Positions 26,530-34,053 of a stretch of DNA of 64,000 nt are shown here, piece after piece. The translations under genes and the position numbers were made by a program. The notes beneath the pieces were generated by a model. It did no database searches. It saw only the letters and a program-made list of their open reading frames with translations, and had not been told where the DNA came from. This stretch comes from Jejubacter sp036620675 (GTDB taxonomy: Bacteria; Pseudomonadota; Gammaproteobacteria; Enterobacterales; Enterobacteriaceae). Location of the stretch: NCBI GenBank assembly GCA_036620675.1, contig JAZHEE010000006.1. One strand, 5' to 3'. How positions within the stretch are numbered: the stretch's first letter is position 1; every line of letters starts with the position of its first letter.

Positions 26530-27953
26530 CGTGATGACTCCTTGTTGCGGGCTGCCTGATACGCAACGAGGGTCGCCTCGCGCGCCTGCTTATGATCGAC
26601 CAGCGGTCGCGGATAATCCAGTACCATATCTTGCTTATCAGCCCATTCCCAGGGGGAATGCAACGCGCCTGCCGGCACTTCATGAAGCGCCGGCAGCCAG
26701 CGGCGAATAAAAGCGCCGTCGCCGTCAAACTTACGCCCCTGGGTCGTGGGATTAAAAATACGAAACCAGGGCTGAGCGTCACTCCCCGTGGATGCCGCCC
26801 ACTGCCATCCACCATTATTAGAGGCCAGATCGCCATCGATCAACTGAGACATAAAATAGCGTTCTCCCTGGCGCCAGTCGATACGCAGATCCTTTGTCAG
26901 AAAGCTGGCCACAATCATCCGCAAACGGTTATGCATCCAGCCCGTAGCATTAAGCTGGCGCATAGCGGCATCCACTATCGGAAAACCGGTATTTCCTTCA
27001 CACCAGGCCCGGAATCCCTTTGGATCCTCGCGCCAGTCGATATCCGCCGTCCAGGGGATAAGCGGCTGGTAACGGCATATTTCCGGATGAGCGACCATCA
27101 CCTGGCGATAGAAATCGCGCCAGATCAGCTCCTTCAGCCAGGCGGCGCCCGCGCCCCCTGCCAGTGCGTCGGGATGGTTTTCAAGCAATTGCGCCAGACA
27201 CTGGCGCGGCGACAGCGCCCCGACGGTCAGCCATGGTGAAAGCCGACTGGTGCCGGGCAGTGACGGAAAATCGCGCCGTGCGTCATAATCGGCGACACTC
27301 TGGCGGCAGAAAACCGCCAGACGCTCCTGTGCCGCTGCCTCGCCGACGGGAAAATCCGCCTGCGCCACGACCCGTTCAGGATAGCCAAAATCAGGGATGT
27401 CTGGCGCCTTCAGCGGCGCGCCGCGGGCCGATGGCGGAGCTACGCATTCGGGCAATGCCTGACTCAGGCGACGAATAACTGTCCTGCTAAAGGGGGTAAA
27501 GACCTGATACGGAGTGCCGCTCCCGGTAGTGACGCTGCCCGGCGCCAGTAATACGCCGTCATCAAACCCCTGACAGACCACCTTTCCATCCAGCGCTTTC
27601 TCCAGCGCCGCATCGCGTCGTCGTTCATTCAGTTCGTACTGATAGTGGTAAAACAGTTCCGTCACCCGATGCCGCTGGCAGAACTGCGCAATCCAGGCAA
27701 CGCTGGCGGTAAAATCGGGCACTACGGCAACCTGAAGCGCAATACCAAGCTCCGCCAGCGAACGCCCCAACGCCGCGACATGCCGACGAATAAACCAGGC
27801 CTGGCGGGGCGCCATATCGTGACGCTGCCACTGCTCCGGCGTCGCAAGATAAATCGCGATGACCTGCACGCCATCATCCCGGCAGGCCGCTTTCAGCGCC
27901 GGATGATCGTGAATACGCAGATCGCAGCGAAACCAGACTACCCGTAACGTCAT
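26526..27953 (-). CDS. phrB: Deoxyribodipyrimidine photolyase (class I CPD photolyase)
   Basis: PhrB repairs cyclobutane pyrimidine dimers using blue light, with FADH- and a methenyltetrahydrofolate antenna. It has 475 residues. The N-terminal photolyase domain (VVWFRCDLRIHDHPAL) precedes the FAD-binding C-terminal half with WLKELIWRDFYRQ, GNTGFPIVDAAMRQLNATG and WQWAASTGSDAQPWFRIFNP. It overlaps ybgA and ybgI by 4 bp each, so it lies in a tightly coupled operon. Confidence 0.97.
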   Translation of the reverse strand: MTLRVVWFRCDLRIHDHPALKAACRDDGVQVIAIYLATPEQWQRHDMAPRQAWFIRRHVAALGRSLAELGIALQVAVVPDFTASVAWIAQFCQRHRVTELFYHYQYELNERRRDAALEKALDGKVVCQGFDDGVLLAPGSVTTGSGTPYQVFTPFSRTVIRRLSQALPECVAPPSARGAPLKAPDIPDFGYPERVVAQADFPVGEAAAQERLAVFCRQSVADYDARRDFPSLPGTSRLSPWLTVGALSPRQCLAQLLENHPDALAGGAGAAWLKELIWRDFYRQVMVAHPEICRYQPLIPWTADIDWREDPKGFRAWCEGNTGFPIVDAAMRQLNATGWMHNRLRMIVASFLTKDLRIDWRQGERYFMSQLIDGDLASNNGGWQWAASTGSDAQPWFRIFNPTTQGRKFDGDGAFIRRWLPALHEVPAGALHSPWEWADKQDMVLDYPRPLVDHKQAREATLVAYQAARNKESSR

Positions 27954-28642
27954 GGCCGCCCTGCGCTCAACTGCGCCAGCCCTGGCGGCAAAGGTAATAA
28001 ATAGCGCTGTTGCGCCAGATAATCATCGGGAGAAAGCGTCAGATACTGACGAATAAGCGCCAGTGGTTCATCAAGCGATCGGCGCCCTTCCCGGTAGTCC
28101 AGGATCTGTTGCGTCAGCACCGCGCGCCGCGCCGCGTCCAGCTTTCCTCTGAAGTAGCCCTGCATATGCATCAACGCATTGGTGTGATTGGTCCGACTGG
28201 CGGGTCGGGCCAGTAGCGCCATCAGCCGCAGCCGATATTCGCTGAAGAATGTCTGCGGACAGTCCTGGTGGCTGAATCCAGCCACCAGCGGACCGATTTC
28301 GCGATACAGCGGCTGAGAATGGGCCAGCAATAACAGTTTGTAGCGGCGGTGAAACGCGGTCAGCGTGCCGCTCCGGAGTCCTGCCGCACGCAACTGATTG
28401 AGTTCGAATAGCGCCAGCAGACGACGGCAAAAGTGCTCACCTGGCGCCGCCCGGGTCGTCACAGGAAGCCAGGGAAACCGCCTCTGAAGCCTCACCACCG
28501 AGGCCGGGCTGGCACTGATAAAACCACACAGCGTCTCTACCTGTTGCTCAATCTGGTCGGCGCTCAGATAAATAAAACGCAGCCCATGCGCCCGAACGCT
28601 ATAAGCCTGGTCATCCACGCCGATTAACATTGCCTCATCCAT
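27950..28642 (-). CDS. ybgA: YbgA-like DUF1722 protein with N-terminal extension
   Basis: The C-terminal 160 residues carry the DUF1722 signature (FHRRYKLLLLAHSQPLYREIG, NHTNALMHMQGYF, YREGRRSL) found in E. coli YbgA, a protein of unknown function linked to photolyase genes. At 230 residues it is about 60 longer than E. coli YbgA. The extra N terminus (IGVDDQAYSVRAHGLRFIYL...) does not look like the DUF523 domain to which DUF1722 is sometimes fused. An internal start is possible. It is the first gene of the phrB operon, divergent from the MarR gene. Confidence 0.85.
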   Translation of the reverse strand: MDEAMLIGVDDQAYSVRAHGLRFIYLSADQIEQQVETLCGFISASPASVVRLQRRFPWLPVTTRAAPGEHFCRRLLALFELNQLRAAGLRSGTLTAFHRRYKLLLLAHSQPLYREIGPLVAGFSHQDCPQTFFSEYRLRLMALLARPASRTNHTNALMHMQGYFRGKLDAARRAVLTQQILDYREGRRSLDEPLALIRQYLTLSPDDYLAQQRYLLPLPPGLAQLSAGRP

Positions 28643-28764
28643 CCGAACTCCCCGCAGCGAATACCCGCTAAGTGTAAGTCAGTCAGCTACTGGCGCTAAC
28701 TTTAACCTGTTTGTGCCATTACATTCACAAAGTCGCAACTTTTATCTTGCCTGACCGTCGTAAG

Positions 28765-28786
28765 TTTGTTTGCATGTGCAAACAAA
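28765..28786. promoter_or_regulatory. Perfect palindrome, probable operator of the adjacent MarR regulator
   Basis: TTTGTTTGCA, TG, TGCAAACAAA is a perfect 10-bp inverted repeat centred 34 bp upstream of the MarR-family start codon, in the gap divergent from ybgA. MarR dimers bind 16-22 bp palindromes of this kind, often their own promoter (established for the family). That this protein binds here is inference. Confidence 0.7.
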
Positions 28787-28809
28787 TTACTGACAGATGC
28801 GAGGCGACC

Positions 28810-29313
28810 ATGGCAAAGCAGCAGGCAAGAGCCTTCCCCCTGGGCATTCATCTGGATGTCACTACCCGCCTTTGGCGTACTGCCATCGAGCGCGCGCTAC
28901 CCTTTACCCACATTAACCGCCCTCACTGGCTGGCGCTCAGCGCCATCGAAGAGCTGGGCGACGGCTGTAACCTGAAGGCCATCGTTGGCCATCTGAACAG
29001 CGAAGTGTCCACTATTTCCCGGGCGCTGAAGTTTCTGGAACAGAACCAGCTCATCGTGCGCAGCAGCGACGGCAAAGATCGTCGGGAAAAAGGCGTATGC
29101 CTGACATCGGATGGTCGCACGGTGCTGGCTCAAATCGACAGCGAAGTCGAGCGGGTGCGTCAGCAGCTTCTGGCGGAGATCCCGGCTGAGGATCTGGCCA
29201 CCTTCTACCGAGTGCTGAGCGCTATCAAAGGCAACGCGCTGACGCTTATCTACGGCCAGGCAGTACCAGAAGAGTTCCGTTCCCCGGAGACCAGCGATGA
29301 GAAACAAAGCTAA
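28810..29313 (+). CDS. MarR-family transcriptional regulator
   Basis: A 167-residue winged-helix regulator. The recognition-helix region is LKAIVGHLNSEVSTISRALKFLE; the wing is LIVRSSDGKDRREKGVCLTS with the conserved Asp-Arg-Arg signature. The chosen ATG has GAGGCG at 28801. An upstream ATG at 28711 would translate across the palindrome and add a Cys-rich stretch not typical of MarR, so it was rejected. Its 3' end overlaps the cytochrome c gene by 17 bp, so it is the first gene of the molybdo-dehydrogenase operon and probably its ligand-responsive repressor. The ligand is unknown; MarR proteins often sense phenolics or aldehydes. Confidence 0.9.
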   Translation: MAKQQARAFPLGIHLDVTTRLWRTAIERALPFTHINRPHWLALSAIEELGDGCNLKAIVGHLNSEVSTISRALKFLEQNQLIVRSSDGKDRREKGVCLTSDGRTVLAQIDSEVERVRQQLLAEIPAEDLATFYRVLSAIKGNALTLIYGQAVPEEFRSPETSDEKQS

Positions 29314-30673
29314 TCTGCTGACCTGTCTGTTCCTGTTTATCGTCGCCCTTCCTGCCCAGGCCGGGCTTTCCCCGCAGGACAAGCGCGCGCTGGTACGTGG
29401 CGAATATCTGGCCAAAGCCGCCGACTGCGGCGGATGCCACCGGGGCAGCGAACCCGGCGCCACCCCTTATAGCGGCGGACTGGCGATAGCAACGCCGATG
29501 GGCGCCATCTTCTCGACCAATATCACACCAGCCATTCACCACGGCATTGGTGCATGGAGCGAAGCTGAATTCCGTCGGGCGCTCACCGAAGGCCGGCGCC
29601 GGGATGGCGCCCTGCTCTGGCCTGCCATGCCATACAGCGCCTATAGCGGGCTATCGGCAGAAGACCTTCATGCGTTGTGGATCTACTTCCGCTACGGCGT
29701 CGCCCCGGTGGAGCAATCAACGCCCGAAACGCGGCTCGCTTTCCCTTTTAGCTGGCGCGGCGTGATGTGGTTGTGGAACCAGCGTTACCTGAAAACGCCC
29801 GACCCCGTCGCTCCCCTTGTCACCCCGGCGCAAAAGCGCGGCTATTACCTGGTCGAAGTACTGGGTCACTGTTCCGCCTGCCATTCAGCGCGCGACCTGC
29901 TACAGGGCGAGGTCAGCGACCATCGCTTTTCCGGCGCCAGCATCGCAGGCTGGTACGCCCCCAATATTACCGCCGATCCGGTCAGCGGCATCGGCGCCTG
30001 GCGCGACGACGAACTGATGAATTATCTGCGCCACGGCCACGCGCCTGGGAAAGGGAGCGCCTCCGGAGGAATGGCCGAAGCCGTCAGCTACAGCCTGCGC
30101 TGGCTTAATGACGACGATCTGCAAGCGATGGTGAGCTACCTGCGTCTGATCCCGGCACGTCGCGACCCTCAGGATAAGCAGGCCGCATGGCGCTATTCCG
30201 GGAGCGATAAAGCGCCAGCCAACGCAGGCGACCGCGCCGGAGAAACGCTGTGGATGAGCGCCTGCGCCACCTGTCATCGCAGCGATGGCGCAGGCGCGAT
30301 GGAGGGCCGTTTCCCGGCGCTGCGCCACAACGCCACCGTCGGCGCCAGCCGTCCTGATAATCTGGTCATGACCATTCTGGAAGGTACCCGACGCCAGAGC
30401 GGCCAGACAGAGCGCGTAATGCCTGCGTTCGGCCACAAGCTGAATGACCAGCAGATCGCCGATTTAACCCATTACGTCCAAATGCGTTTCGGTCAGGGGG
30501 AGCAGACGCGGCCGGTCAGCGCCGCCTTTGTCGCCCAACAGCGAGCGGGCGGAGAGAAACCGCTATTGCTGCGCGCGCTTCCCTGGATTGCCGCGGGCGG
30601 CATTGCACTGCTCGCTATTCTGCTCGGCGCCGTATGGCGGCGCAGAACGCGTCGGATTCAGGCTGATAAGTGA
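29297..30673 (+). CDS. Tri-haem cytochrome c subunit of a periplasmic dehydrogenase
   Basis: 458 residues: a signal peptide (MRNKANLLTCLFLFIVALPA, cleavage near QAG), then three cytochrome c domains with haem motifs CGGCH (44-48), CSACH (192-196) and CATCH (323-327), and a C-terminal TM anchor (about 430-450) ending in RRRTRR. This is the architecture of the cytochrome subunit of acetic-acid-bacterial alcohol and aldehyde dehydrogenases, which passes electrons to ubiquinone. It overlaps the MarR gene by 17 bp and precedes the [2Fe-2S] subunit by 7 bp. It would need the Ccm maturation system, not in this window. Confidence 0.93.
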   Translation: MRNKANLLTCLFLFIVALPAQAGLSPQDKRALVRGEYLAKAADCGGCHRGSEPGATPYSGGLAIATPMGAIFSTNITPAIHHGIGAWSEAEFRRALTEGRRRDGALLWPAMPYSAYSGLSAEDLHALWIYFRYGVAPVEQSTPETRLAFPFSWRGVMWLWNQRYLKTPDPVAPLVTPAQKRGYYLVEVLGHCSACHSARDLLQGEVSDHRFSGASIAGWYAPNITADPVSGIGAWRDDELMNYLRHGHAPGKGSASGGMAEAVSYSLRWLNDDDLQAMVSYLRLIPARRDPQDKQAAWRYSGSDKAPANAGDRAGETLWMSACATCHRSDGAGAMEGRFPALRHNATVGASRPDNLVMTILEGTRRQSGQTERVMPAFGHKLNDQQIADLTHYVQMRFGQGEQTRPVSAAFVAQQRAGGEKPLLLRALPWIAAGGIALLAILLGAVWRRRTRRIQADK

Positions 30674-30680
30674 GGCCCGC

Positions 30681-31133
30681 ATGAAATTTATTCTGAACGG
30701 AAAAGCCGTCCGCTTCGATGGCGAAGCGGATACGCCGCTGCTGTGGGTGATTCGGGAGCACTTCCAGCTCACCGGCAGCAAATTCGGCTGCGGTATCGGC
30801 GCCTGCGGCGCCTGCACGGTACACGTGGACGGCGAAGCGGTGCGTTCGTGCTGCTATCCGCTTCGCCTGGTGGAGGGCTGCCATGTCGTCACCATCGAAG
30901 GTCTGGGCGCAGCGCGTCGCCATCCGGTGCAGCAAGCCTGGATAGATGAGGACGTCCCCCAATGCGGCTACTGTCAGTCCGGCATGATTATGGCCGTTAG
31001 CGCCGCCCTGGCGCAGAAACCACGCCCAACCGAGCAGCAGATCATCCGCCAGATTAGCAATCTGTGTCGCTGCGCCACCTATCATCGCATCCGCGCAGCG
31101 CTGAAGCGCCTGACCCAGGAACCGGAGGTATAA
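30681..31133 (+). CDS. [2Fe-2S] subunit of a molybdenum hydroxylase (IorA/NicA-like)
   Basis: 150 residues. An N-terminal plant-type ferredoxin domain has Cys37, Cys42, Cys45 and Cys57 or 58 (GCGIGACGACTVHVDG). A C-terminal helical [2Fe-2S] domain has QCGYCQSGM (Cys94, Cys97) and CRC (Cys128, Cys130). This is the small subunit of the xanthine-oxidase family, like isoquinoline 1-oxidoreductase alpha. The start at 30681 follows a GAGG site; a longer frame upstream lies inside the cytochrome gene and was rejected. It has no signal peptide, so it is presumably exported with the Tat-tagged large subunit. One base separates it from that gene. Confidence 0.95.
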   Translation: MKFILNGKAVRFDGEADTPLLWVIREHFQLTGSKFGCGIGACGACTVHVDGEAVRSCCYPLRLVEGCHVVTIEGLGAARRHPVQQAWIDEDVPQCGYCQSGMIMAVSAALAQKPRPTEQQIIRQISNLCRCATYHRIRAALKRLTQEPEV

Positions 31134-31134
31134 G

Positions 31135-33375
31135 ATGGCCCTTACCCGACGCGAACTGCTGAAATCCGGCGCCGCCGGTGCCCTGTCATTGCTGCTACCC
31201 ATTGGCAACGGCGCCCGCGCCGCTGTGGTCTCTCAGGCCACCAGGCCGCCGGAGCTTAACGAAGTCAACGACTGGATCTGGATTGGCCCCGATAACCGGG
31301 TAATTATCGGCGTTTCACAGTGCGAAGTCGGCCAGGGTATCTATACCGGGCTTGCCAGCGTGGTCGCCGCCGAAATGGATGCCGACTGGGAACGGGTCAG
31401 CGTTCGTTTCGTCACCGGTCGTGACGCCTACCGTCAGTCTTCCGGCGGCGAACCATTCCCCCAGCAGTTTGTCGCCGCATCGACGTCAATGACCCAGTTC
31501 CATGAGCGCACCCGACTGGCGGGCGCTCAGGCCCGGGATCTGTTTATCCGCGCCGCCGCACGCCACTGGCAGGTCGGGGCCGACACGCTTCGCACTCACA
31601 AAGGTACGGTGGTGGACAGAATCCATAACAGAACCATCACATACGGACAGTTGATCCCTCGGATCCGGGAACTGGCACTCAATCCTCATCCCCGTTTGAA
31701 AAGCCGCGGCGAAGAGCACCAGACCGGCATGATCGGCCGTCCCCTTCCCCGGGTAGACACGCCGGAGAAAGTGGACGGTTCGGCGATATTCGGTATCGAT
31801 ATCACGCTTGAGGACATGCTAACGGCGGTTCCCTGGATGGGGCCTTCGCTTAACGGCAGGCTTGGCGCCCTGCGCAACGAAGCAGAAATTCGCGCTATGC
31901 CTGGCGTGGTGGATCTGGTTCGCAGCCGCCACTGGTCAACCATGAATATGGTGAAACGGGATGCGGATTTTTCCCCCAATACCGTGCTGGTGGTGGCAAA
32001 AAGCTTCTGGCAGGCGAAAAAAGCCGCCGACAGACTGGATGTGGAATGGATTTATGGTGAAAACGACAATTTTTCCAGCCAGACGCTGAATGAAGACAAC
32101 CGACAGGCGCTGGCGCGTAATCAACCCATTATCGCCACCGACCGCGGCGATGCGCCTGGCGCTATTGCCGCCGCCAAAGAGAGCGAACGCTACCACGAGG
32201 CGCGCTACCAGACCGAATACGTCACCCATGCCACCCTGGAGCCCTGCAACGGCACCTGCCTGGTGGAGGCGAACCGTATTACGGTATGGGGGCCGTTCCA
32301 GGGGCAGGATCTGACGCGTATCGTACTGGCGAAGATGTTCGGCCTGAAGCCGGAAGATGTGACGCTGAATAATACCTATCTCGGCGGTAGTTACGGGCGC
32401 AAGTATCTGCCCGATGCCGTCATGCATGCGGCAACGGCGTCGCAGGCGACCGGCAAACCGGTAAAGGTTGTTTACCCACGGGACATCGATATCCGTCACG
32501 GTTACTATCGCCCCGGCGAGCTGGCCCACTATCAGGCCGTCCTGAAGCCAGACGGCTACCCCCAGGCGCTGCGCGCTCATTGCGTAGGACACGGCCTGTT
32601 CGCCCAGTTGCATCAGCACAGAGTGGAAGAGCTTGGCGGCTGGGATGAAACCATGGTGGAGTGCCTGTACAACACCCGCTACGCGATCCCCGAACTGCGG
32701 GTGGAAAACACCCTGGTGCCGCAACCCATTTCACTGAGCTTTTTGCGCGGCGTCGGTAGCGTCGCCAGTCTGTTTTGCCTGGAAAGCTTTATCAGTGAAC
32801 TGAGCTATAAAGCAGGCATCGATGAATATCAGTATCGCTACCATCTGCTGCGCGATGCGCCGGAGATGCAGCGGGTGCTGGAAGCGACGGCGAATAAAGC
32901 CAACTGGTCGGCGCCGTTACCGGAAAACCACTATCGCGGTCTGGCGGTCAATATCTGGGTAGCGCGCGACGAAGCCTTCGTCAGCTATGTCGCGCTGGCG
33001 CTGGAAATCGCGGTTAATGGTAGCGACTACCAGGTCACACGAGCGATATGCGGTATCGACTGCGGTAAGGTCATCAATCCCAATCTGATTCGCTGCAATA
33101 TTGAAGGGGGCATCGGCTTCGCGCTCACCGGCGCCTGGTACAGCCACCTTCACTTTGAACAGGGCGGCGTGGTCGAAAGCAATTTTGATGATTATGGCCT
33201 GCTGCAACTGCATGAAATGCCGGAGGTCGAGGTGGTGATTCTGGAAAGCGATCGCCCGCCTCAGGGGTGCGGGGAAATCGCTACCGCCGTTGTTGCGCCG
33301 GCGCTGGCCAGCGCATTGCACAAGGCAACGGGCCGCCCCTGGCGCGACCTGCCTTTGCCGCGACGATTAAGCTAA
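31135..33375 (+). CDS. Molybdopterin-binding subunit of aldehyde/isoquinoline-type dehydrogenase
   Basis: 746 residues, COG1529-like (xanthine oxidase family, IorB branch). The N terminus MALTRRELLKSGAAGALSLL is a twin-arginine signal, so the holoenzyme should be periplasmic. Cofactor and substrate regions include QCEVGQGIYTGLASVVAAEM (about 62-81), GRPLPRVDTPEKVDGSAIFG (about 199-218), NTYLGGSYGRKY and, near the C terminus, QGCGEIATAVVAPALA, with the glutamate expected to be the catalytic base. With the [2Fe-2S] and cytochrome c subunits it forms a three-part respiratory dehydrogenase. The substrate cannot be told from sequence: aldehydes and N-heteroaromatics are the known options. Confidence 0.93.
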   Translation: MALTRRELLKSGAAGALSLLLPIGNGARAAVVSQATRPPELNEVNDWIWIGPDNRVIIGVSQCEVGQGIYTGLASVVAAEMDADWERVSVRFVTGRDAYRQSSGGEPFPQQFVAASTSMTQFHERTRLAGAQARDLFIRAAARHWQVGADTLRTHKGTVVDRIHNRTITYGQLIPRIRELALNPHPRLKSRGEEHQTGMIGRPLPRVDTPEKVDGSAIFGIDITLEDMLTAVPWMGPSLNGRLGALRNEAEIRAMPGVVDLVRSRHWSTMNMVKRDADFSPNTVLVVAKSFWQAKKAADRLDVEWIYGENDNFSSQTLNEDNRQALARNQPIIATDRGDAPGAIAAAKESERYHEARYQTEYVTHATLEPCNGTCLVEANRITVWGPFQGQDLTRIVLAKMFGLKPEDVTLNNTYLGGSYGRKYLPDAVMHAATASQATGKPVKVVYPRDIDIRHGYYRPGELAHYQAVLKPDGYPQALRAHCVGHGLFAQLHQHRVEELGGWDETMVECLYNTRYAIPELRVENTLVPQPISLSFLRGVGSVASLFCLESFISELSYKAGIDEYQYRYHLLRDAPEMQRVLEATANKANWSAPLPENHYRGLAVNIWVARDEAFVSYVALALEIAVNGSDYQVTRAICGIDCGKVINPNLIRCNIEGGIGFALTGAWYSHLHFEQGGVVESNFDDYGLLQLHEMPEVEVVILESDRPPQGCGEIATAVVAPALASALHKATGRPWRDLPLPRRLS

Positions 33376-33410
33376 TCACGGGAAACCGACCGGGGCGTTG
33401 AATCAGACAA

Positions 33411-33443
33411 TAAAAAAACCGGCGTCTTCATCGCAGCGCCGGC
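33411..33443 (-). terminator. ybfA terminator, probably bidirectional
   Basis: On the minus strand a GCCGGCG...CGCCGG hairpin (33419-33443) is followed by seven T's (33412-33418). In the plus direction the run after the stem is weak (CTTTATCT), but it may also end the dehydrogenase operon. Confidence 0.85.
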
Positions 33444-33452
33444 TTTATCTAC

Positions 33453-33659
33453 TCAATAAAAATCGTGAGCGGCCAGTTCCGCCTGCTCCATCCATACTGG
33501 CTTGTCGCTGGTCTTCGACCAGTAGCGATGCAGCCAGCTGTAAAAACGAGCGCGATCTTTCCACCACAGCATGAGCGGCAGCGCCAGCAGCCCGACCGCC
33601 ACCGCCAGGGTGCGCCGCAGCAGGATTTTCCATACGGGATAACGTTTATACAGCACCAT
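33453..33659 (-). CDS. ybfA: YbfA, small membrane protein of unknown function
   Basis: 68 residues, the same length as E. coli YbfA. It has one TM segment (about 14-32, RTLAVAVGLLALPLMLWW) and the conserved tail YWSKTSDKPVWMEQAE. It is divergent from kdpF, as in E. coli where it also flanks kdp. No function is established. Confidence 0.9.
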   Translation of the reverse strand: MVLYKRYPVWKILLRRTLAVAVGLLALPLMLWWKDRARFYSWLHRYWSKTSDKPVWMEQAELAAHDFY

Positions 33660-33963
33660 TTTCCCTCCTCAAATTAACGACCGGACGAAGCGCCCGTAAA
33701 GACAAAGTGGTAACTGGTGAAAATAATACCGCGCCGGATGAAAATTTACCACTCATCCGACCAGATAATCGCTGTTTTTATCAGTCTCAGCGCCAGAAAC
33801 GGTAATTTAGTTACAAAACAGTTACATTAATACTAATCATTAGTAACTTTAAGGTTTTCCATTTTTATACTTTTTTTATACTCCCCGCCCCAATTTTTGC
33901 ACCTTCTTTGCGGCGCAAAACCTACCCTCATGACACACCATAAAGAGCCACGGGAGGTGGAAA
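33660..33963. promoter_or_regulatory. kdpFp: ybfA / kdpF divergent region with KdpE site
   Basis: 304 bp without a gene. At 33861-33881 lies the T-rich ATTTTTATACTTTTTTTATA, which closely matches the KdpE operator of E. coli kdpFABC (ATTTTTATACTTTTTTTACA, recalled). The promoter should follow within about 40 bp, around CTCCCCGCCCC. A GGGAGGTGG ribosome-binding site precedes kdpF. Confidence 0.75.
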
Positions 33964-34053
33964 ATGAGTCTGGGTGTTATTGCCGGCGTGGTGCTGGTCA
34001 TATTCCTGCTGGGCTACCTGTTTTACGCCCTGATTAACGCGGAGGCATTCTGA
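33964..34053 (+). CDS. kdpF: KdpF, small stabilising subunit of the K+ pump
   Basis: A 29-residue single TM peptide (MSLGVIAGVVLVIFLLGYLF, then YALINAEAF) that stabilises KdpFABC. It matches E. coli KdpF in length and tail. The stop overlaps the kdpA start (TGATG). Confidence 0.95.
   Translation: MSLGVIAGVVLVIFLLGYLFYALINAEAF

Noticed and set aside
28711..28809. Upstream ATG extending the MarR regulator by 33 codons
   Set aside because: It would run across the palindromic operator and encode a Cys-rich N terminus; the ATG at 28810 has a ribosome-binding site and gives normal family length.
30528..30680. Upstream extension of the [2Fe-2S] subunit
   Set aside because: It lies inside the cytochrome c gene in another frame; the conserved ferredoxin domain starts at 30681 behind a GAGG site.
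28801..33375. Interpretation of the dehydrogenase operon as xanthine dehydrogenase (xdhABC) or cytosolic/periplasmic PaoABC
   Set aside because: There is no FAD-binding subunit, and a tri-haem cytochrome c takes its place, which fits the IorAB/AldH type.
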